Positions 7,603 through 16,299 of a stretch of DNA of 64,000 nucleotides are shown piece by piece; the stretch's first letter is position 1; each line of letters starts with the position of its first letter. The position numbers and the translations under genes are program-made. Source of the stretch: Streptomyces klenkii (lineage in GTDB: Bacteria; Actinomycetota; Actinomycetes; Streptomycetales; Streptomycetaceae); assembly GCF_003626645.1 (NCBI RefSeq), contig NZ_RBAM01000003.1:248001-312000 (forward strand). The letters run 5' to 3'. The notes beneath the pieces were generated by a model. The model ran no database searches. It saw only the letters and a program-made list of their open reading frames with translations, and had not been told where the DNA came from.

Positions 7603-10600
7603 ATGACGCAGTACCACCAGGTGCCCGCTCAGGTCGACCTGCCCGCCCTGGAGCACGCCGTGCTCGAGTTCTGGCGCGAGCAGAAGATCTTCGCCCGTAC
7701 GCTCGATCAGTCCGAGGGCCGCCCCGAGTGGGTGTTCTACGAGGGCCCGCCCACCGCCAACGGCATGCCGGGCGCGCACCACATCGAGGCCCGCGTCTTC
7801 AAGGACGTCTTCCCCCGCTTCCGCACGATGCAGGGCTACCACGTCGGCCGCAAGGCCGGCTGGGACTGCCACGGCCTGCCGGTCGAGCTCGCGGTGGAGA
7901 AGGAGCTGGGCTTCTCCGGCAAGCAGGACATTGAGGCGTACGGCATCGCGGCCTTCAACGACAAGTGCCGCGAGTCCGTCACCCGCCACACCGACGCGTT
8001 CGCCGAGCTCACCACCCGCATGGGCTACTGGGTCGACCTGGACGACGCGTACCGCACGATGGACCCGGAGTACGTCCAGTCCGTGTGGTGGTCCCTCAAG
8101 GAGATCTTCAACAAGGGCCTCCTCGTCCAGGACCACCGCGTGGCCCCCTGGTGCCCCCGCTGCGGCACCGGCCTCTCGGACCACGAGCTGGCCCAGGGCT
8201 ACGAGACGGTCGTCGACCCGTCCGTCTTCGTCCGCTTCCCGCTGACCTCCGGCCCGCTCGCGGGCGAGGCCTCGCTGCTGGTGTGGACGACCACCCCGTG
8301 GACGCTGGTGTCCAACACCGCGGCCGCCGCCCACCCCGACGTCACCTACGTCGTGGCCACCGACGGCACCGAGAAGCTCGTCGTCGCCGAGCCGCTGCTG
8401 GAGAAGGCCCTGGGCGAGGGCTGGACGGCCACCGGTCAGTCCTTCACCGGCCGCGAGATGGAGCGCTGGGCGTACCGCCGCCCGTTCGACCTGGTCGAGC
8501 TGGAGGGCGCGAACTTCGTCGTCAACGCCGAGTACGTGACGACCGAGGACGGCACGGGTCTGGTCCACCAGGCGCCCGCCTTCGGTGAGGACGACCTCAG
8601 GACCTGCCGCGCCTACGGCCTGCCGGTCGTCAACCCGGTCCGCCCGGACGGCACCTTCGAGGAGGGCCTCGACCTCGTCGGCGGCCAGTTCTTCAAGAAG
8701 GCCGACGAGAAGCTCGTCGAGGACCTCTCCGCGCGCGGCCTGCTCTTCAAGCACATCGCCTACGAGCACAGCTACCCGCACTGCTGGCGCTGCCACACCG
8801 CGCTCCTCTACTACGCGCAGCCGTCCTGGTACATCCGCACCACGGCGATCAAGGACCGGCTGCTGGAGGAGAACGAGAAGACCAACTGGTTCCCCGAGTC
8901 GGTCAAGCACGGCCGCTTCGGCGACTGGCTGAACAACAACATCGACTGGGCGCTCTCCCGCAACCGCTACTGGGGCACCCCGCTGCCCATCTGGCGCTGC
9001 GAGGACAACCACCTCACCTGCGTCGGCTCGCTGACCGAGCTCTCCGAGCTCACCGGCACCGACCAGAGCGGCCTCGACCCGCACCGCCCGTACATCGACG
9101 ACGTGACCTTCACCTGCACCGCCGAGGGCTGCTCCCACACGGCCGTGCGCGTGCCGGAGGTCATCGACGCCTGGTACGACTCGGGCTCGATGCCGTTCGC
9201 GCAGTGGGGCTACCCGTACAAGAACAAGGAGCTCTTCGAGCAGCGCTACCCGGCGCAGTTCATCTCCGAGGCCATCGACCAGACCCGCGGCTGGTTCTAC
9301 ACGCTGATGGCCGTCGGCACCCTCGTCTTCGACAAGTCGTCGTACGAGAACGTCGTCTGCCTGGGCCACATCCTCGCCGAGGACGGCCGGAAGATGTCCA
9401 AGCACCTGGGCAACATCCTCCAGCCGATCCCGCTGATGGACCAGCACGGCGCCGACGCCGTCCGCTGGTTCATGGCCGCCGGCGGCTCCCCGTGGGCCGC
9501 GCGCCGCGTGGGCCACGGCACCATCCAGGAGGTCGTCCGCAAGACGCTCCTCACCTACTGGAACACCGTCGCCTTCCAGGCCCTCTACGCCCGCACCACC
9601 GGCTGGGCGCCCAGCGCCGCGGACCCGGCCCCGGCCGACCGCCCGCTGCTGGACCGCTGGCTGCTCGGCGAGCTCAACGCCCTCGTCGGCCAGGTCACCG
9701 AGGCCATGGAGGCCTACGACACCCAGCGGGCCGGCAAGCTGCTGTCCTCCTTCGTCGACGACCTGTCCAACTGGTACGTGCGCCGCTCGCGCCGCCGGTT
9801 CTGGCAGGGCGACGCGGCCGCGCTGCGCACCCTCCACGAGGTCGTCGAGACCGTGACCCGGCTGATGGCCCCGCTGGTGCCGTTCATCACCGAGCGCGTC
9901 TGGCAGGACCTGGTCGTCCCCGTCGACCCGCAGGCCCCGGAGTCGGTCCACCTGGCCACGTGGCCGGTGGCGGACGCCGCCCTCGTCGACCCGAAGCTGT
10001 CGCAGCAGATGCTGCTCGTGCGGCGCCTGGTCGAGCTGGGCCGCGCCACGCGCGCCGAGTCCGGCGTCAAGACCCGCCAGCCGCTCTCCCGCGCGCTGGT
10101 GGCCTCGGCCGGCTTCGAGGAGCTGGGCGCCGAACTGCGCGCCCAGATCACCGAGGAGCTCAACGTCTCCTCCCTCGCCTCCCTCGCTGATTCCTCCGCT
10201 GGTGCAGCGGGCGGCGGCTCCCTGGTCGACACCACCGTCAAGGCCAACTTCCGTGCCCTGGGCAAGCGGTTCGGCAAGGGCGTCCAGGCGGTCGCCAAGG
10301 CCGTCGCCGCGGCCGACGCCGCGGCGCTGTCCCTGGCCCTGCGCGAGGGCACGGCCTCGGTCGAGGTGGACGGCGAGACGGTCGCCCTCTCCCCCGACGA
10401 GGTCATCATCACCGAAACGCCCCGCGAGGGCTGGTCGGTGGCCTCGGACTCGGGCGCCACGGTCGCGCTCGACCTGGAGATCACCCCGGAGCTGCGCATC
10501 GCGGGTCTCGCCCGTGACGCGGTCCGGCTCATCCAGGAGGCCCGGAAGAACAGCGGCCTCGATGTCGCCGACCGGATCGCCCTGCGCTGGCAGTCGGCGG

Positions 10601-10755
10601 ACGAGGAAGTCCGTACCGCCCTCTCGGAGCACGCCGCCCTGATTGCGGACGAGGTCCTGGCCACCGACTTCGCCGAGGGCGAGGCCGACGGCTCCTACGG
10701 TGAGCCTTTCACCGACGAGGCCCTTTCGCTGACGTTCCGTCTCCGCAAGGCCTAG
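7603..10755 (+). CDS. ileS: Isoleucyl-tRNA synthetase
   Basis: A class I aminoacyl-tRNA synthetase of 1050 residues charging tRNA-Ile with isoleucine. The N-terminal HIGH-type motif appears as PPTANGMPGAHH (residues 49-60), the editing (CP1) domain follows, and the KMSKS loop is RKMSKHLGN near residue 600. Length and motifs fit the long eukaryote-like IleS class found in actinobacteria; members of that class are often less sensitive to mupirocin, but that is a class property, not shown here. The ATG at 7603 follows GGAGGA. Expression is under the T-box just upstream. Confidence 0.97.
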   Translation: MTQYHQVPAQVDLPALEHAVLEFWREQKIFARTLDQSEGRPEWVFYEGPPTANGMPGAHHIEARVFKDVFPRFRTMQGYHVGRKAGWDCHGLPVELAVEKELGFSGKQDIEAYGIAAFNDKCRESVTRHTDAFAELTTRMGYWVDLDDAYRTMDPEYVQSVWWSLKEIFNKGLLVQDHRVAPWCPRCGTGLSDHELAQGYETVVDPSVFVRFPLTSGPLAGEASLLVWTTTPWTLVSNTAAAAHPDVTYVVATDGTEKLVVAEPLLEKALGEGWTATGQSFTGREMERWAYRRPFDLVELEGANFVVNAEYVTTEDGTGLVHQAPAFGEDDLRTCRAYGLPVVNPVRPDGTFEEGLDLVGGQFFKKADEKLVEDLSARGLLFKHIAYEHSYPHCWRCHTALLYYAQPSWYIRTTAIKDRLLEENEKTNWFPESVKHGRFGDWLNNNIDWALSRNRYWGTPLPIWRCEDNHLTCVGSLTELSELTGTDQSGLDPHRPYIDDVTFTCTAEGCSHTAVRVPEVIDAWYDSGSMPFAQWGYPYKNKELFEQRYPAQFISEAIDQTRGWFYTLMAVGTLVFDKSSYENVVCLGHILAEDGRKMSKHLGNILQPIPLMDQHGADAVRWFMAAGGSPWAARRVGHGTIQEVVRKTLLTYWNTVAFQALYARTTGWAPSAADPAPADRPLLDRWLLGELNALVGQVTEAMEAYDTQRAGKLLSSFVDDLSNWYVRRSRRRFWQGDAAALRTLHEVVETVTRLMAPLVPFITERVWQDLVVPVDPQAPESVHLATWPVADAALVDPKLSQQMLLVRRLVELGRATRAESGVKTRQPLSRALVASAGFEELGAELRAQITEELNVSSLASLADSSAGAAGGGSLVDTTVKANFRALGKRFGKGVQAVAKAVAAADAAALSLALREGTASVEVDGETVALSPDEVIITETPREGWSVASDSGATVALDLEITPELRIAGLARDAVRLIQEARKNSGLDVADRIALRWQSADEEVRTALSEHAALIADEVLATDFAEGEADGSYGEPFTDEALSLTFRLRKA

Positions 10756-10786
10756 GCCGGGAGCGGGACCAAGGCCTGATAAAACC

Positions 10787-10827
10787 GACAATTGCCGGGC
10801 GAGGGAATCCCTCGCCCGGCAATTGTC
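10787..10827. terminator. Perfect 20-bp inverted repeat terminator after ileS
   Basis: The 20-nt arms at 10787-10806 and 10808-10827 are exact reverse complements, GC-rich inside and flanked by A/T-rich ends (GACAATTG and CAATTGTC). It can work in both directions between convergent ileS and divIVA. Confidence 0.85.
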
Positions 10828-10876
10828 ATATGTCGTATTGCCCGACGGGCGAAACGCGCTGCTATGCGGTGCGCAA

Positions 10877-10918
10877 AAAGGGCCGGGCCCCTGGGAAATC
10901 CCAGGGGCCCGGCCCTTT
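10877..10918. terminator. Second perfect 20-bp inverted repeat, divIVA side
   Basis: Arms at 10877-10896 and 10899-10918 are exact complements beginning AAAGGGCC and ending GGCCCTTT, with a 2-nt loop. Placed 47 nt beyond the divIVA stop, it is the probable terminator of the division cluster. Confidence 0.85.
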
Positions 10919-10964
10919 AAGACTGCCGACCGACCGACTGCCGACTAGCGGCCGGGCAGGCGCC

Positions 10965-12173
10965 TCAGTTGTCGTCCTCGTCGATGAGGAAGCCGCGCAT
11001 CGGGGACGGCGCCTGCTGCATCGGCTGCTGGCCCTGCGGCCGCACCGGTGCCATCGGCTGGGTCATCGCCGGGGACATCTGCTGCTGACCGCCGTAGGAC
11101 GGGGCACCCATGGAGGAGTTGCCGCCCATCGAGCTGTTGCCACCCATGGACGGGTTGCCGCCCATGCTGTGGCCGCCCATGCCCGCACCTGCCGGAGCCA
11201 TCGACCCGCTCATCGAGGGGGCCGCGGGCAGCGACGGGGTGTTGGGGTTGCGGGGCGGGGCCAGCGAGTCGTCCGCCTGGTTCTCCAGCTGGCGCAGCTG
11301 GCTCTCCAGGTAGGACTTCAGACGCGTGCGGTACTCGCGCTCGAAGCCGCGCAGGTCCTCGACCTTGCGCTCCAGCGTGGCGCGGGCGGACTCCAGGGAG
11401 CCCATCGCGACGCGGTGCTTCTCCTGCGCGTCCCGCTCCAGGGCGTCGGCCTTGGCGCGGGCGTCCCGCTCCAGGCCCTCGGCGCGGCTGCGCGCCTCGC
11501 CGACGATCTTGTTGGCCTCGGAACGGGCCTCCGCGATCGCCTGGTCGGCGGTCTGCTGGGCGAGCGAGAGCACGCGGGCAGCGCTGTCGCCGCCCGGGCC
11601 CTGACCCGGCTGCGGCAGCTGCGGGCCGCCCATGGGACCGTTCTGACCCATGGGGTTCTGACCCATAGGACCGTTCTGCCCCATTCCGTTCTGACCCATC
11701 GGACCGTTCTGACCCATGGGACCGCCCATGGGGCCGCCCATCGGGCCGTTCTGACCCATCGGACCGGGACCGTTCTGCCCCATCGGGCCGGGACCGTGCG
11801 GACCCTGGGGACCGTGGCCGTGACCGCTCGGGCCGGCCGGAAGCTGCGGGGCACCGCCCGGCAGCTGCGGCGGGCCGCCCATCGGCTGCTGCTGCGGCAC
11901 CGGCTGCGGTCCCGATATGGCGGCGGGCACCGGAGCCCCGCCGGGTCGCTGGTCCTGCGGCTCGGGCTTGCGCATGCCCTGCTGCTGGTTCTGCGCGGCG
12001 GCACGCGTGGCGGCGGCCAGCTTGGCGCGCAGGTCCTCGTTCTCGCGGAGCAGACGGGTCAGTTCGGCCTCGACCTCGTCCAGGAAGGCATCGACCTCGT
12101 CCTCGTCATAGCCTTCTCGGAGACGGACGGTCGTGAACTGCTTGTTCCGCACGTCCTCGGGGGTCAACGGCAT
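10965..12173 (-). CDS. divIVA: DivIVA, polar growth and cell-division scaffold
   Basis: DivIVA (Wag31-like) gathers at curved membrane of hyphal tips and organises apical wall growth; it is essential in Streptomyces. The conserved N-terminal membrane-binding segment is present (MPLTPEDVRNKQFTTVRLREGYDEDEVDAFLDEVEAEL, then a coiled coil to about residue 60). A Pro/Gln/Gly/Met-rich linker at about 65-185 contains runs of MGQNGP units, followed by a second long coiled coil at about 190-290 and another Gly/Met/Ser-rich region with MGGN repeats. At 402 residues it is close to known Streptomyces DivIVA. It is the last gene of the cluster, with an ATG start. Confidence 0.96.
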   Translation of the reverse strand: MPLTPEDVRNKQFTTVRLREGYDEDEVDAFLDEVEAELTRLLRENEDLRAKLAAATRAAAQNQQQGMRKPEPQDQRPGGAPVPAAISGPQPVPQQQPMGGPPQLPGGAPQLPAGPSGHGHGPQGPHGPGPMGQNGPGPMGQNGPMGGPMGGPMGQNGPMGQNGMGQNGPMGQNPMGQNGPMGGPQLPQPGQGPGGDSAARVLSLAQQTADQAIAEARSEANKIVGEARSRAEGLERDARAKADALERDAQEKHRVAMGSLESARATLERKVEDLRGFEREYRTRLKSYLESQLRQLENQADDSLAPPRNPNTPSLPAAPSMSGSMAPAGAGMGGHSMGGNPSMGGNSSMGGNSSMGAPSYGGQQQMSPAMTQPMAPVRPQGQQPMQQAPSPMRGFLIDEDDN

Positions 12174-12222
12174 CTCTTCTTCACCTCAACGTAGTCGTCG
12201 GCAATCGGCAAGACCGTATCGT

Positions 12223-12507
12223 TCACACCTGCTCCACGACGCGGATCAGGATGAAGACGATAATCATCAATACGAAGAAGGACAGGTCGAGCGCCACGCC
12301 CCCGAGACGCAGCGGCGGAATGAACCGCCGCAGAAGCTTGAGTGGCGGATCGGTGACAGTGTAGGTGGCCTCAAGGATGACCACCATCGCCTTACCGGGT
12401 TGCCATGAGCGAGCGAACTGGAAGACGTAATCCATCACCAGTCGGAAGATCAGTACAAACAGGAAGCAATACAGCGCGATGTAGATCACCTGTAGTGCGA
12501 TGCTCAT
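12223..12507 (-). CDS. YggT (YlmG) family membrane protein
   Basis: A 94-residue protein with two hydrophobic segments, about residues 5-25 and 70-90. Between them is the motif FRLVMDYVFQFARSW, then TDPPLKLLRRFIPPLRLGGVALDLS, diagnostic of YggT/YlmG. The family is encoded beside sepF and divIVA in Gram-positives; its biochemical role is poorly known, with suggested links to division and osmotic stress. It lies 49 nt upstream of divIVA and 76 nt downstream of sepF, so it is probably co-transcribed with both. Confidence 0.9.
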   Translation of the reverse strand: MSIALQVIYIALYCFLFVLIFRLVMDYVFQFARSWQPGKAMVVILEATYTVTDPPLKLLRRFIPPLRLGGVALDLSFFVLMIIVFILIRVVEQV

Positions 12508-12583
12508 CTCGCGCTTCCCTCTCCCCTTGCTCGTACCCGGCCTGTTCGGCCGTCATTCTCCCGGTGTCGCCAGGTATTGCGTC

Positions 12584-13198
12584 TCAGCTCTGATTGAAGA
12601 ACCCACCCTCTGCGATGCGGGCCTTGTCCTCCGCCGTGACATCGACGTTAGCAGGAGACAGCAGGAACACCTTCTGCGTCACCCGCTCGATGCTGCCGTG
12701 GAGACCGAAGACGAGGCCGGCGGCGAAGTCGACAAGTCGCTTCGCATCCGTGTCGTCCATCTCCGTCAGATTCATGATCACCGGGGTGCCCTCGCGGAAG
12801 TGTTCCCCGATGGTACGGGCTTCGTTGTAGGTCCGGGGGTGCAATGTCGTGATGCGGTAGGGCTCCCGCTCGGACACAACCTTGGGCATGATCACCGGTG
12901 CGTTCTTCTCCAGAGAGTGGCGTTCGGGTGTGATGGACGCCACGGGGGCGATTCGGGCGGGTCGTCCCGTTTCCGCTGTGAGCGGAGCGGGTTCGCGCTG
13001 TGCAGGCGGCTGGGCGACTCGAACCGGTTCGTCCGATTGCGTCTGTTGTGCGAGGTGTTGCTGCTGATGCTGCTGCCTGCGTCGGTCGGGCTCCGGCTCG
13101 GGTTCGAACTCGTCGTCGGGGTCGAACCCCGGGCCGTCGTACCCATCGTCCTCCACGAGGCCGAGGTAGACCGCCATCTTGCGCATCGCGCCGGCCAT
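12584..13198 (-). CDS. sepF: SepF, Z-ring membrane anchor
   Basis: SepF bundles FtsZ filaments and tethers them to the membrane; it replaces FtsA/ZipA in actinobacteria. The N-terminal amphipathic helix is visible ([19 protein letters not shown]). A Gln/Glu/Pro-rich linker at about 30-85 follows, then the globular SepF domain at about 95-190 ([16 protein letters not shown] [54 protein letters not shown]). At 204 residues it has the usual actinobacterial length. Start ATG at 13198 with GGAGGA upstream. Confidence 0.96.
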   Translation of the reverse strand: MAGAMRKMAVYLGLVEDDGYDGPGFDPDDEFEPEPEPDRRRQQHQQQHLAQQTQSDEPVRVAQPPAQREPAPLTAETGRPARIAPVASITPERHSLEKNAPVIMPKVVSEREPYRITTLHPRTYNEARTIGEHFREGTPVIMNLTEMDDTDAKRLVDFAAGLVFGLHGSIERVTQKVFLLSPANVDVTAEDKARIAEGGFFNQS

Positions 13199-13320
13199 TC
13201 TCTGCGTCCTCCGCTCTGTGGTGGATCGGCTCCGTCAGCGGCGCCTTGGATCCACGCGGTCTGCCCGCCTTCTGACGGGAATGACCATATTTTTTGCTGT
13301 GGTCCGACTTCTTGGCGACG

Positions 13321-14040
13321 TTACCCGAGCCTGGGTCGGACTCCGAGTACCGCCGATCCGACACGTACATGTGTCGCTCCGGCGGCCACCGCGTCATCCA
13401 GATCCGCGCTCATCCCTGCTGACACCATGTTCGCAGCAGGATGGGCCGCGCGCAGGCCCGTTGAGATTTCCATGAGCCGGCCGAAGGCGGCCCCCGGTCG
13501 CCCGGCATATGTTCCGACGAGCGGAGCCACCGTCATCAGGCCCGCGGGGCGGACTCCTTCGGCCGCGGCGAGGGCGTCGGCGAGTTCTGTCACACCGTCA
13601 GGCGCGACCCCGCCCCTTTCACCCCTTTCACCCGACTCTGCGTCAAGTGCCACCTGAATCAGGCAGTCCAGGGTCCGGCCGGCCTTCACGGCCGCGGCCG
13701 AGAGCGCGGTGACGAGCCGCGCCCGGTCGACCGAATGCACAAAGTCGGCATAACTCGCCACGGAACGAACCTTGTTCGTCTGCAATTGTCCGACGAAGTG
13801 CCAGGTGAGCGGCAGGTCCGCGCACTCGGCCGCCTTCGGCGCGGCCTCCTGGTCCTTGTTCTCCGCGACGTGCCGCACCCCGAGTCCGGCGAGCAGCCGC
13901 ACGTCGGAGGCGGGGTAGGTCTTGGTGACCACGATCAGGGTCACGTCCTCGCGCGGGCGGCCCGCCGCGGAGCAGGCCTTGGAGATACGTTCCTCCACGC
14001 GGGCCAGATTGTCAGCGAGTTCCGTTCTGCGGTCCGTCAC
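13321..14040 (-). CDS. YggS-family PLP-binding protein
   Basis: A 239-residue single-domain PLP homeostasis protein (PLPBP/YlmE). The PLP lysine is in LIVVTKTYPASDV near residue 37. Other family features are ENKDQEAAPKA, TWHFVGQLQTNKV and the C-terminal SAGMSADLDDAVAAGATHVRVGSAVLG. Members bind pyridoxal phosphate and buffer vitamin B6 and amino-acid metabolism without a known catalytic reaction. The GTG start is 5 nt beyond the pgeF stop, implying coupling. Confidence 0.93.
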   Translation of the reverse strand: MTDRRTELADNLARVEERISKACSAAGRPREDVTLIVVTKTYPASDVRLLAGLGVRHVAENKDQEAAPKAAECADLPLTWHFVGQLQTNKVRSVASYADFVHSVDRARLVTALSAAAVKAGRTLDCLIQVALDAESGERGERGGVAPDGVTELADALAAAEGVRPAGLMTVAPLVGTYAGRPGAAFGRLMEISTGLRAAHPAANMVSAGMSADLDDAVAAGATHVRVGSAVLGVRPRLG

Positions 14041-14045
14041 AGCCC

Positions 14046-14813
14046 TCAGTCCAACCAGACATAGCTAGCAAGTCGCCCCGTTGTGCGCTCGCGCCGGTAC
14101 GAGAAGTGATCGGCCGACTCCAGCGTGCAGATGTGAGATTGTCCGCTCATCATCACGCCGAGCCGGGCGAGTTGGGCCCGGACGCCCGCGGCCACGTCCA
14201 CGGCGGGGGTGCCCTGCCGGGTGGTGGCCCAGGCCTCGGGCACGGCCGCGGCGACCTCGGCCCGCATCTGCTCCGGCACCTCGTAGCACTGCCCGCAGAC
14301 CGCGGGGCCGGTGCGGGCGAGGATCCGGGCGGGGTCCGCGCCGAGGGTGATCATCATCTCGACGGTCGCGGGAACCACTCCGGCGACCAGGCCCGGGCGG
14401 CCGGCGTGGGCCGCGCCCACGACCCCGGCGACCGGGTCGGCCAGCAGCACCGGGGTGCAGTCGGCGGTCAGGACCGCGAGGGCCAGACCCCGGCGGGCCG
14501 TCACCACTCCGTCGACCGCCGGAACCTCGCCGGACCGCCACGGACCGTCGACCACGGCCACGTCCCGCCCGTGCACCTGGTTCATCCAGACGACGTCCGC
14601 GGCGGCGAGGCCGAGCGACGCCGCCGCGCGCTCCCGGTTGGCCCGGACGGCGGCGGGGTCGTCGCCGACCGCGCCGCCGAGGTTGAGCTCGTCAAACGGA
14701 GCGGCGCTCACCCCGCCCCACCTGTCGGTGAAGGCGAAGTGCGCGCCGCTCGCATGCTGTTCAGACGACACAGTTCCCGATGTCACTGCGTGCTGTTGTC
14801 CTATGCCGCTCAC
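14046..14813 (-). CDS. pgeF: Laccase-domain purine nucleoside phosphorylase / peptidoglycan editing factor (YlmD/YfiH)
   Basis: A 255-residue DUF152 protein. Metal- and substrate-site motifs are visible: NQVHGRDVAVVDG, TADCTPVLLAD and GAAHAGRPGLVAGVV, with a conserved Cys in CGQCYEV. E. coli YfiH (PgeF) prevents mis-incorporation of Ser into the peptidoglycan stem, and related proteins act on adenosine and inosine; which activity dominates here is unknown. It starts with GTG only 11 nt after the ftsZ stop, so it is translated from the ftsZ transcript. Confidence 0.9.
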   Translation of the reverse strand: MSGIGQQHAVTSGTVSSEQHASGAHFAFTDRWGGVSAAPFDELNLGGAVGDDPAAVRANRERAAASLGLAAADVVWMNQVHGRDVAVVDGPWRSGEVPAVDGVVTARRGLALAVLTADCTPVLLADPVAGVVGAAHAGRPGLVAGVVPATVEMMITLGADPARILARTGPAVCGQCYEVPEQMRAEVAAAVPEAWATTRQGTPAVDVAAGVRAQLARLGVMMSGQSHICTLESADHFSYRRERTTGRLASYVWLD

Positions 14814-14824
14814 TCGCTCGTTTC

Positions 14825-16060
14825 CTACTTGAGGAAGTCCGGAACGTCCAGTTCCTCGGCGGTCGAGTCCTGGTACGGGCGGGCCGGCGGGACGTGCGGG
14901 GAGACCGGCGGCGGCGGGGGGAGCTCATTGACCGGCGCCGGCTCGGGGGCCGGCTCCTCGGTGCGCGGGGTGACGTTGCCGAGGCCGCCGAAGGACGGGC
15001 GGACCGGCTCGGCCGGGGTCGCCGGGCGGGGGGCCGCCGCGGCCGGGGTCTCCTCGCGGCCGGAGCCGTAGGAGGAGCCGAGCACCTTGTCGCGGCTGCC
15101 CTTGGCCGGCGGCTGGCCGCCGTCGAAGCCGGCGGCGATGACGGTGACCCGGACCTCGTCACCCAGGGCGTCGTCGATGACGGCGCCGAAGATGATGTTG
15201 GCCTCGGGGTGGGCCGCCTCGCTGACCAGCTGAGCCGCCTCGTTGATCTCGAAGAGACCGAGGTCGGAGCCGCCGGAGATGGAGAGCAGGACGCCGCGGG
15301 CGCCGTCGATGGACGCCTCCAGCAGCGGCGAGGAGATCGCCATCTCGGCCGCGGCCACCGCGCGGTCGTCGCCGCGCGCCGAGCCGATGCCCATGAGCGC
15401 CGAGCCCGCCTCGGACATCACGGACTTGACGTCCGCGAAGTCGAGGTTGATCAGGCCCGGGGTGGTGATCAGGTCGGTGATGCCCTGCACGCCCGACAGC
15501 AGCACCTGGTCCGCGGACTTGAACGCGTCGAGCACGCTCACCTGACGGTCCGAGATGGACAGCAGCCGGTCGTTCGGGATCACGATGAGGGTGTCGACCT
15601 CGTCGCGCAGACCCGCGATGCCGTCCTCCGCCTGGTTCGCTCGGCGGCGGCCCTCGAAGGTGAACGGGCGGGTGACCACACCGATCGTCAGGGCGCCCAG
15701 CGAACGGGCGATGTTGGCGACGACGGGGGCGCCGCCGGTGCCGGTGCCGCCGCCCTCGCCCGCGGTCACGAAGACCATGTCGGCCCCCTTGAGGACCTCC
15801 TCGATCTCCTCGCGGTGGTCCTCGGCGGCCTTGCGGCCGACATCGGGGTTGGCGCCGGCGCCGAGGCCGCGGGTGAGCTCGCGACCGACATCGAGCTTGA
15901 CGTCGGCGTCGCTCATCAGCAGGGCCTGTGCATCGGTGTTGATCGCGATGAACTCGACGCCCTTGAGACCGACCTCGATCATCCGGTTGATGGCGTTCAC
16001 GCCACCGCCGCCGATGCCGACGACCTTGATGACTGCGAGGTAGTTCTGCGGTGCTGCCAC
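14825..16060 (-). CDS. ftsZ: Cell division protein FtsZ
   Basis: The tubulin-like GTPase that forms the Z-ring; in Streptomyces it drives vegetative cross-walls and the ladders of sporulation septa. The 411 residues include the N-terminal nucleotide-binding segment ([15 protein letters not shown]), the tubulin signature GGGTGTG near residue 103, the T7 region [11 protein letters not shown], a Pro/Glu-rich linker at about 315-395, and the C-terminal SepF-binding peptide [11 protein letters not shown] start at 16060 with AGAGG upstream. It is preceded by 239 nt without a gene, consistent with its own promoters. Confidence 0.98.
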   Translation of the reverse strand: MAAPQNYLAVIKVVGIGGGGVNAINRMIEVGLKGVEFIAINTDAQALLMSDADVKLDVGRELTRGLGAGANPDVGRKAAEDHREEIEEVLKGADMVFVTAGEGGGTGTGGAPVVANIARSLGALTIGVVTRPFTFEGRRRANQAEDGIAGLRDEVDTLIVIPNDRLLSISDRQVSVLDAFKSADQVLLSGVQGITDLITTPGLINLDFADVKSVMSEAGSALMGIGSARGDDRAVAAAEMAISSPLLEASIDGARGVLLSISGGSDLGLFEINEAAQLVSEAAHPEANIIFGAVIDDALGDEVRVTVIAAGFDGGQPPAKGSRDKVLGSSYGSGREETPAAAAPRPATPAEPVRPSFGGLGNVTPRTEEPAPEPAPVNELPPPPPVSPHVPPARPYQDSTAEELDVPDFLK

Positions 16061-16299
16061 GTCGAAGGCCTCTCGCCTCGAGTTACGTATGCCTGGGGGA
16101 CGGTTCAGTGCCGACCCGAACCCTCAACGTGAAGTTTAGGGTTACCTGTGCCGCTGTTCGCTGGGGTTCTCCGAACAGGACAGTAAGTCGACAAGCCGCG
16201 CGCGTTCAACGAACACGCCGAACCTCCCGTTTTTCTTTTCACCCTATGTGATCACCCATAGCCGTAGCCAGTCAGGGTGCTGCCCGGCCACCCCGGCCG
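16061..16299 (-). promoter_or_regulatory. ftsZ upstream leader/promoter region
   Basis: This 239-nt gap between ftsQ and ftsZ is long for the cluster. Streptomyces ftsZ is known to have several promoters here, one of them developmental. Its composition is visibly more A/T-rich than its surroundings, for example AACCCTAAACTTCACG on the minus strand. An imperfect inverted repeat, CTATG-8 nt-CATAG, lies at 16244-16261 around TGATCA. I could not assign -35/-10 pairs with confidence. Confidence 0.5.

Noticed and set aside
7459..10791. 1110-residue minus-strand frame opposite ileS
   Set aside because: It reads the complement of ileS; composition (LGDLAEL, VRGRG) is typical antisense shadow, and ileS has full class I motifs.
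11630..11780. Direct repeats considered as a CRISPR-like array
   Set aside because: They are in-frame MGQNGP codon repeats inside divIVA with no spacers or cas genes.
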